A stretch of DNA of 45,528 nt, taken from positions 1-45,528 of the forward strand of contig JBDTVG010000245.1 of NCBI GenBank assembly GCA_040007395.1. Direction: 5' to 3'. Source of the stretch: DATGFK01 sp040007395. Lineage in GTDB: Bacteria > Chloroflexota > Anaerolineae > Aggregatilineales > UBA2796. Below, piece after piece: positions 40,840 to 45,528 of the stretch. The translations under genes were made by a program, and so were the position numbers. The first letter of the stretch is position 1, and the number at the start of each line of letters is the position of its first letter. The notes under the pieces are model-generated. The model saw nothing but the letters and a program-made list of their open reading frames with translations. It was not told the DNA's origin and searched no databases.

Positions 40840-43080
40840 GTGCCTAAACGTCGCCACATACTTGTCTGCCTGATAATCCTTGTTGTCTCCGCTTGCACCG
40901 CCCGACCCGGTGCGAGTCCATTCGTGCAAAGCACCCCTAGCCAACCTACCACCCGGCTTAGTATGGATGATGCCCAACGCCTTGCTGCCGACTTTCTGAA
41001 CGCTTGGAAACTGGATCGCTATGACGCGATGTACACTATGTTGACGCTCAACAGTCGAGATGCAATCGCCTTCAAGGACTTCGAGCAGATCTACACCGAC
41101 GCTGAACAAACCATGACTCTGCTGCCTAATGGAAAATCCTACGCGCTGACCAACGCGATCCAGCAAGATACCAGCGTCGAAATCGCCTATGACATGACCT
41201 TCGATACCAAGTTAGTCGGTAAGTTCAGCGATATGGGGCGCACCCTACGTTTGGCGAGTACCTCGGATGGCTGGCGTGTGGCTTGGTCAAAAGGCGACGT
41301 ATTTGCTGAGATGAAGGATGGCGGTGCGCTTGATGTGGTCGAAACCAGTCCTAACCGCGCCAACATCTATGACCGCGACGGCGAGGTTATCGCGGATCAG
41401 AATGGCACTTCGATCACGGTTAAGCTACTAACCAAATCATATCCGACGGGCAATCCCGATGAATGCTATGCCGAATTAGCCCGCGTCTTCAAGGTGCGTA
41501 CCGCTGATGCAATGAAAAACCTCTACGGAGATCGCACCGGGCGCGACTTCGCGTTCGAGATCGGTGATCTGAGTCAAGAACGTTTTGCTACCGAAAAGGC
41601 GGCGCTGGAACGGGTGTGTACGCTCGACTATACAACCCGTCCTACGCGGCGTTATGTGGCAGGCGGTCTTGCCCCGCACATTGTCGGCTATGTGGGGCGC
41701 ATCCCCGCCGAAACAGTAGACGACTGGATAGCGCGTGGCTACTCTCAGGATGCACTAGTCGGCATTGATGGGATCGAGCGCAACTGGGAAGACACATTAG
41801 CCGGTAAAGGCCCTGCTCAATTGATAATCCGTTTGCGGGATGGGACAGTTCGCAAATTGGCGGAACGTCCCGGCATCCCTAGCCAGAGCGTGTACCTAAC
41901 GCTGGATCGCAAACTACAAGAGAATGTTCAGAACACCCTCAAGGATACTTTCGCGGCTGCCCCGTGGGGCAAGTGGGCGACTGGCGCAGCAGCGATTGTG
42001 ATGGATGTCCATACGGGCGAAATTCTGGCAATTGCCAGTTACCCCGATTTCAATGTCGATGCGTTCAATCCCAACACATCGCTCAAGGACGCTCAAACCT
42101 TAATCGACCAATGGTCGAAAGATCCTAGAAAGCCGACCTTTAACCGAGCGACTCTGGGCATCTACCCACCCGGATCGGTTTTTAAGATTGTGTCAATGGC
42201 TGCTGCCGCCGACAGCGGTAAGTTCAAGGTGAACACGCCTTACACCTGCACCGGATTATGGAATGGCACACCGTTGGGCGACAGAACCCGCTATGACTGG
42301 ATCTACCATACCCAAGCAGGTCAACATGGCACGATCACACTGCAACAGGCACTCACAGGCTCATGCGACGTATATTTCTGGCATGTTGGCTGGACGCTCA
42401 ATCAGGCCGATCCACATATTCTGTTGAACTATGCCCGTCGGATGGGTTTCGGCGCGAAAACTGGAATCAAGGACGTGTCCGAGGACGCTGGCAACCTGCC
42501 CGATCCTGATACCTACGAAACGATTGATGGCACAAAATGGCGCGGCAGTGATGCATTAAATATCGCTATTGGGCAGGGCGACATTCAGGTTACGCCATTA
42601 CAAGTTGTGCGGATGGTCGCGGCAATCGCCAATGGTGGGACACTCTACCAACCGCTGCTTGTTCAGAAGGTAGGCATTCTCGGTGATCCGCCGTCTTATG
42701 TTGCCAAGCCGGTAGCAAACGGCAAATTGGGACTTAAGCCCGAAGTGATTAAGGGCATTCAACGGGCCATGTGCGATGTCACAACTAACCAGACACTTGG
42801 TACGGCAACCTTCATTTTTCAGGGATTAAAAGGTGCAGTCGTGTGCGGCAAGACAGGTACGGCAGAAACCGTCGGTGAGCCGCACGCTTGGTTTGCCGCC
42901 TATGCCGGGAAGACTGCTGATACACCAGATATTGCGATTGTGGTAGTGGTTGAACACAGCAACGAAGGATCGTATGTGGCTGCGCCGTTAGTACGGCACA
43001 TTGTCGAGATGTACTACGGACTAGATCTCACGCCAAGTTGGTTTCAGGGAGCACTGCCCACTTTGATCAGCGGCGATTAA
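40840..43080 (+). CDS. Lipoprotein-type penicillin-binding protein (transpeptidase)
   Basis: This protein has 746 residues. The N-terminus MPKRRHILVCLIILVVSACT contains a lipobox (VVSAC), so it is probably a lipoprotein rather than membrane-spanning. Residues about 45-165 resemble the NTF2-like MecA_N domain, 170-320 the PBP dimer domain (RANIYDRDGEVIADQNG), and 350-740 the transpeptidase. Active-site motifs are S446-V-F-K449 in YPPGSVFKI, S508-C-D510 where most enzymes have SxN, and K671-T-G in CGKTGTAE. It cross-links peptidoglycan. The domain set is that of PBP2a/PBP2-like class B enzymes. GTG 40840 lacks a strong ribosome-binding site. Confidence 0.92.
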   Translation: MPKRRHILVCLIILVVSACTARPGASPFVQSTPSQPTTRLSMDDAQRLAADFLNAWKLDRYDAMYTMLTLNSRDAIAFKDFEQIYTDAEQTMTLLPNGKSYALTNAIQQDTSVEIAYDMTFDTKLVGKFSDMGRTLRLASTSDGWRVAWSKGDVFAEMKDGGALDVVETSPNRANIYDRDGEVIADQNGTSITVKLLTKSYPTGNPDECYAELARVFKVRTADAMKNLYGDRTGRDFAFEIGDLSQERFATEKAALERVCTLDYTTRPTRRYVAGGLAPHIVGYVGRIPAETVDDWIARGYSQDALVGIDGIERNWEDTLAGKGPAQLIIRLRDGTVRKLAERPGIPSQSVYLTLDRKLQENVQNTLKDTFAAAPWGKWATGAAAIVMDVHTGEILAIASYPDFNVDAFNPNTSLKDAQTLIDQWSKDPRKPTFNRATLGIYPPGSVFKIVSMAAAADSGKFKVNTPYTCTGLWNGTPLGDRTRYDWIYHTQAGQHGTITLQQALTGSCDVYFWHVGWTLNQADPHILLNYARRMGFGAKTGIKDVSEDAGNLPDPDTYETIDGTKWRGSDALNIAIGQGDIQVTPLQVVRMVAAIANGGTLYQPLLVQKVGILGDPPSYVAKPVANGKLGLKPEVIKGIQRAMCDVTTNQTLGTATFIFQGLKGAVVCGKTGTAETVGEPHAWFAAYAGKTADTPDIAIVVVVEHSNEGSYVAAPLVRHIVEMYYGLDLTPSWFQGALPTLISGD

Positions 43081-43132
43081 GTGTTTCACTATTTATCCAG
43101 CGTCTCCTGACTTATTACTAGTCACCCGACAC

Positions 43133-43701
43133 TTACCAACCGCAGGGGTGAAAGTTAGGCAGGGCACCAAAGAATGGCGCGAACGAGACTTGAAAAGGTC
43201 GGTTAAACAGTAAGGTTCGCTGCAAGAAGCCCCAAGCAATACGAAATAGACTGAGATCGCGGCGGTTGGAACGGTCTATGTCGGAATGTAGGTTACGCTG
43301 AACACTCGCTTTCACGAAATGACTTTTGCTCGAACGCACGCCGTCACGATAAATGCCTTTCGCCGCAATTTTCTCTCCTCGCCGCCGCTCTATCGTTTCA
43401 TCGATACCAAACACCCACGCCTCACCGCTATCGAACGTCTTAATAACATTCGCAGCAATATCGCGCTGGCTTCTAGCCCTGACCATGCCGCCCGACTCAG
43501 AACCTGATCCTATTGACCCTATTTCCCGTTATCCTTCAGCCCCATGACCCGCAGCACCGCGCTCACCGTCCGCTTGCCCGTCGCCAATATCGCGCCAACC
43601 ACCAACCCTTCCGCTTTATACCACGTACTTTGTCCGTAGATCACTGGCGCATATTCACCTAGCACCGTCATATTCCAGATCGGCAGAGTAAGCATCTTCA
43701 A
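43133..43701 (-). pseudogene. Decayed DDE transposase (IS701/DDE_5-like)
   Basis: The minus strand first reads EGLVVGAILATGKRTVSAVL and RVMGLKDNGK (43519-43701), a transposase N-terminus. After a break it reads EAWVFGIDETIERRRGEKI, then AAKGIYRDGVRSSKSHFVKA (43300-43486), the first catalytic-Asp block, and then an unrelated C-terminus. The protein is in pieces with deletions. It lies between two cell-wall genes and explains the gap of about 800 bases there. Family naming is from remembered motifs. Confidence 0.65.
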
Positions 43702-43901
43702 CCTTTCTCGCAGTCAGGTCAAAGTCCTTATTCTGCCTCTCTTTTATCGCTACCTATCTGCATAGTCCAGCTGAGAGTTTACCATCTCTGTTAACTTAGG
43801 TTTGTCTCATAGCGTGAGATGAGCGTAGGCTGAACGCCGCACTGAGATCGCATTTGTGGGTTATAATGCCGTCCCGATTCTAAATTGAACGGAGTCTCGT
43901 G

Positions 43902-45347
43902 ATGCGTACTCTCTCTTGGGCAATGCTGATCGCTGTGCTGGTGGCGGCGGTGCTGACCGTCGGCACCGCCGCGTTTACCTATGTTACTTTACGTCGAATT
44001 GTGGCTGAGTCGCCAGTGCAGTTTCCGCCACCGCCACAGGCCGGCGCTCAATCGACCAAAGTGTCGCTGTTCAGCCCGACCAAAACCGCCGCACCTGCGG
44101 CTGCTACACCCCTCGCACCACAAGTGGCGACCGCCGAGGCTGCTGTGAAATTATTACCTGACGGTGTAGCTACTTCGGCGGCGACAGAGGCAGTAAAGTC
44201 GTGGAACGATCCCTCACGCATCACGATCTTGCTGCTGGGCATCGACCAGCGCAAAGGCGAAAAAGGGCCATTCCGCACTGACACGATGATGATCTTGTCG
44301 CTCGACCCGATCCGCAAAACGGGGGCGATGCTCTCCATCCCGCGTGACATTTACATCAATATTCCCAGTGTCAATGTCCCGGATCGCATCAACAATGCCA
44401 ACGCAATTGGCGAAACCCAACAGTATCCCGGCGGTGGCCCTGCACTGGCAGTCAAGGCGGTACAAAGTCTGCTCGGTGTACCGATCCAACGCTATGTCAT
44501 GGTCAACTTTGACGTGTTCACGACGGTAATCGATGCGGTAGGGCCGATCACCGTTTGCCCCAAAGACGCGATCCACGATGACAAATATCCCGATGGCAGT
44601 TACGGCTATATTGTCGCGGACTTCCCGGCGGGCTGTCAGGATCTCGACTCGACCAAGTTGCTGCAATATGCACGGGTGCGCCACAATGCAGGCGATGACT
44701 TCGGGCGGGCTACCCGTCAGCAGGAAGTCATCCGTTCGGTGCGCGAAAAAGTCCTGAGTCTGGGCGGTGTCTCAGCGTTGCTTGGCAAAGCCACGACGAT
44801 TTGGGCTTCGCTCAAAGATAGCATCAAGACGGATCTGAGTTTCGACGATATGGTGCAACTGGCGCAGTTAGCGCAAAGCATCCCCAAAGATAACATCCAG
44901 TCGGCGGTGATCACCGACAGAGATGGCTATCTGCAACCCAGCAAACTGGCCAGCGGCGAGGAAGTATTTTCGCCTGTTTACGAGAAAATCCACGATCTTG
45001 TTGAAAAACTATTCGACTCGGAACCTGTTGGCCCTGCCAATTCTGAGGCAACCGCCGAAGGAGCCACGATCACTGTCTCGAATGGGTCGGGCGTAGACGG
45101 CATGGCAAAGAATACCGCCGACAAGTTGATCGCTAAAGGCTTCAACATCACCGACGTGAAGAACGCCGATTTGCAGGGCGGTTACGGTAAAACGGTCATT
45201 CGCGTCTATTCAGGCAAGATCAAGACAGCGCGCTTGATCGCGGATGCGCTCAAACTGGATGGCACCGCAATTTCTGACGAACCCGGCGCTGTCTCCGGTG
45301 TCGATATTGAAGTCATCGTCGGCAAGGATCTTGCGCCGTCGCCGTGA
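43902..45347 (+). CDS. LCP (LytR-CpsA-Psr) family cell-wall ligase with LytR_C domain
   Basis: About 481 residues. ATG 43902 has GGAG seven bases upstream; the GTG three bases earlier is less likely. A membrane anchor occupies residues 5-28, an Ala/Pro-rich linker follows to about 105, and the LCP catalytic domain spans about 105-330. Its family residues are visible: LLLGIDQRKGEKGPFRTDTM, SIPRDIYINIP, DRINNANAIG, and LQYARVRHNAGDDFGRATRQ. A C-terminal LytR_C domain (about 385-475, ITVSNGSGVDGMAKNTAD) follows. Enzymes of this family attach glycopolymers to peptidoglycan on the outside of the membrane. A TATAAT lies at 43862-43867. The remainder of the window (45348-45528) shows no gene. Confidence 0.93.
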   Translation: MRTLSWAMLIAVLVAAVLTVGTAAFTYVTLRRIVAESPVQFPPPPQAGAQSTKVSLFSPTKTAAPAAATPLAPQVATAEAAVKLLPDGVATSAATEAVKSWNDPSRITILLLGIDQRKGEKGPFRTDTMMILSLDPIRKTGAMLSIPRDIYINIPSVNVPDRINNANAIGETQQYPGGGPALAVKAVQSLLGVPIQRYVMVNFDVFTTVIDAVGPITVCPKDAIHDDKYPDGSYGYIVADFPAGCQDLDSTKLLQYARVRHNAGDDFGRATRQQEVIRSVREKVLSLGGVSALLGKATTIWASLKDSIKTDLSFDDMVQLAQLAQSIPKDNIQSAVITDRDGYLQPSKLASGEEVFSPVYEKIHDLVEKLFDSEPVGPANSEATAEGATITVSNGSGVDGMAKNTADKLIAKGFNITDVKNADLQGGYGKTVIRVYSGKIKTARLIADALKLDGTAISDEPGAVSGVDIEVIVGKDLAPSP

Positions 45348-45528
45348 TCTGACAATGAAGCGACTTGGTCGCTCAGTAGAGCTAGAGCCTAGTTAGCCGA
45401 AACACAGAAACAATAATTGCTGTCTTAACTCGAATACAGCCAAGTTGGTTTTCTGTTTATGGTGAAAACAATCAAAGTTGGCACAATCTCCTGGGTGTAG
45501 TCCTGCATAACACTATGCCAATTCTTAC

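Noticed and set aside
45359..45373. Small hairpin AGCGAC/GTCGCT after the LCP gene
   Set aside because: Only 6 bp and no T run; too weak to call a terminator.

Overview
The window looks like chromosome of a Chloroflexota bacterium (Anaerolineae-like). This is inferred from the Thr/Pro-rich linkers in a giant Sec-exported surface protein, the split Mrp antiporter operon with fused MrpA-MrpB, and the general gene style. No marker gene settles it. It divides into an accessory left part (1-25.5 kb) and an ordinary chromosomal right part (25.5-45.5 kb).

Left part. At 1-3.4 kb lies decayed older accessory DNA: a membrane-protein fragment, a small conserved gene, an intact DDE transposase and the C-terminal half of a large serine recombinase. 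That recombinase fragment runs into the 3' end of a tRNA-Arg-like sequence (3322-3344). The same 23-bp stretch, with one mismatch, recurs as the 3' end of an intact tRNA-Arg(TCG) gene on the minus strand (25462-25534). There a full-length serine recombinase (23722-25551) also reads into the tRNA. I read 3322-25484 as a ~22 kb integrated island, inserted beside the remnant of an earlier related element at the same tRNA.

The island is dominated by a polymorphic-toxin locus on the minus strand. A ~3700-residue RHS/YD-repeat protein (9897-21002) has an N-terminal signal anchor, a beta-propeller, a DUF6531/YD-repeat shell split by Thr-rich linkers, FG-GAP-like repeats and a second TolB/PD40 propeller, and a C-terminal tip with HxE...CxxC deaminase signatures (YwqJ-like). 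Immediately downstream is a broken gene whose frame fragments resemble a YwqK-type antitoxin. Further downstream are orphan RHS tips, each starting at the same conserved node and carrying another toxin: HINT plus a CdiA-EC869-like nuclease with a candidate immunity gene, a PIN RNase with a zinc-ribbon candidate immunity gene, and two truncated or degenerate tips nearest the left island end. Two MITE-like elements and a formylglycine-generating-enzyme-fold gene lie among them.

Right part. Mostly on the minus strand: a HEAT-repeat protein, a short ASCH-like ORF, and an RseP-type site-2 protease. Then on the plus strand come a ThuA-domain protein and a tandem RNase H protein whose second domain has lost its catalytic acids, followed by a decayed transposase. 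On the minus strand are a KdpD/KdpE-like two-component pair, an ammonium transporter and the Mrp Na+/H+ antiporter operon (mrpAB-C-D-E-F-G). On the plus strand are a lipoprotein-type penicillin-binding protein and an LCP (LytR-CpsA-Psr) cell-wall ligase, separated by a decayed transposase. The right side fits ion homeostasis, nitrogen uptake and cell-wall assembly.
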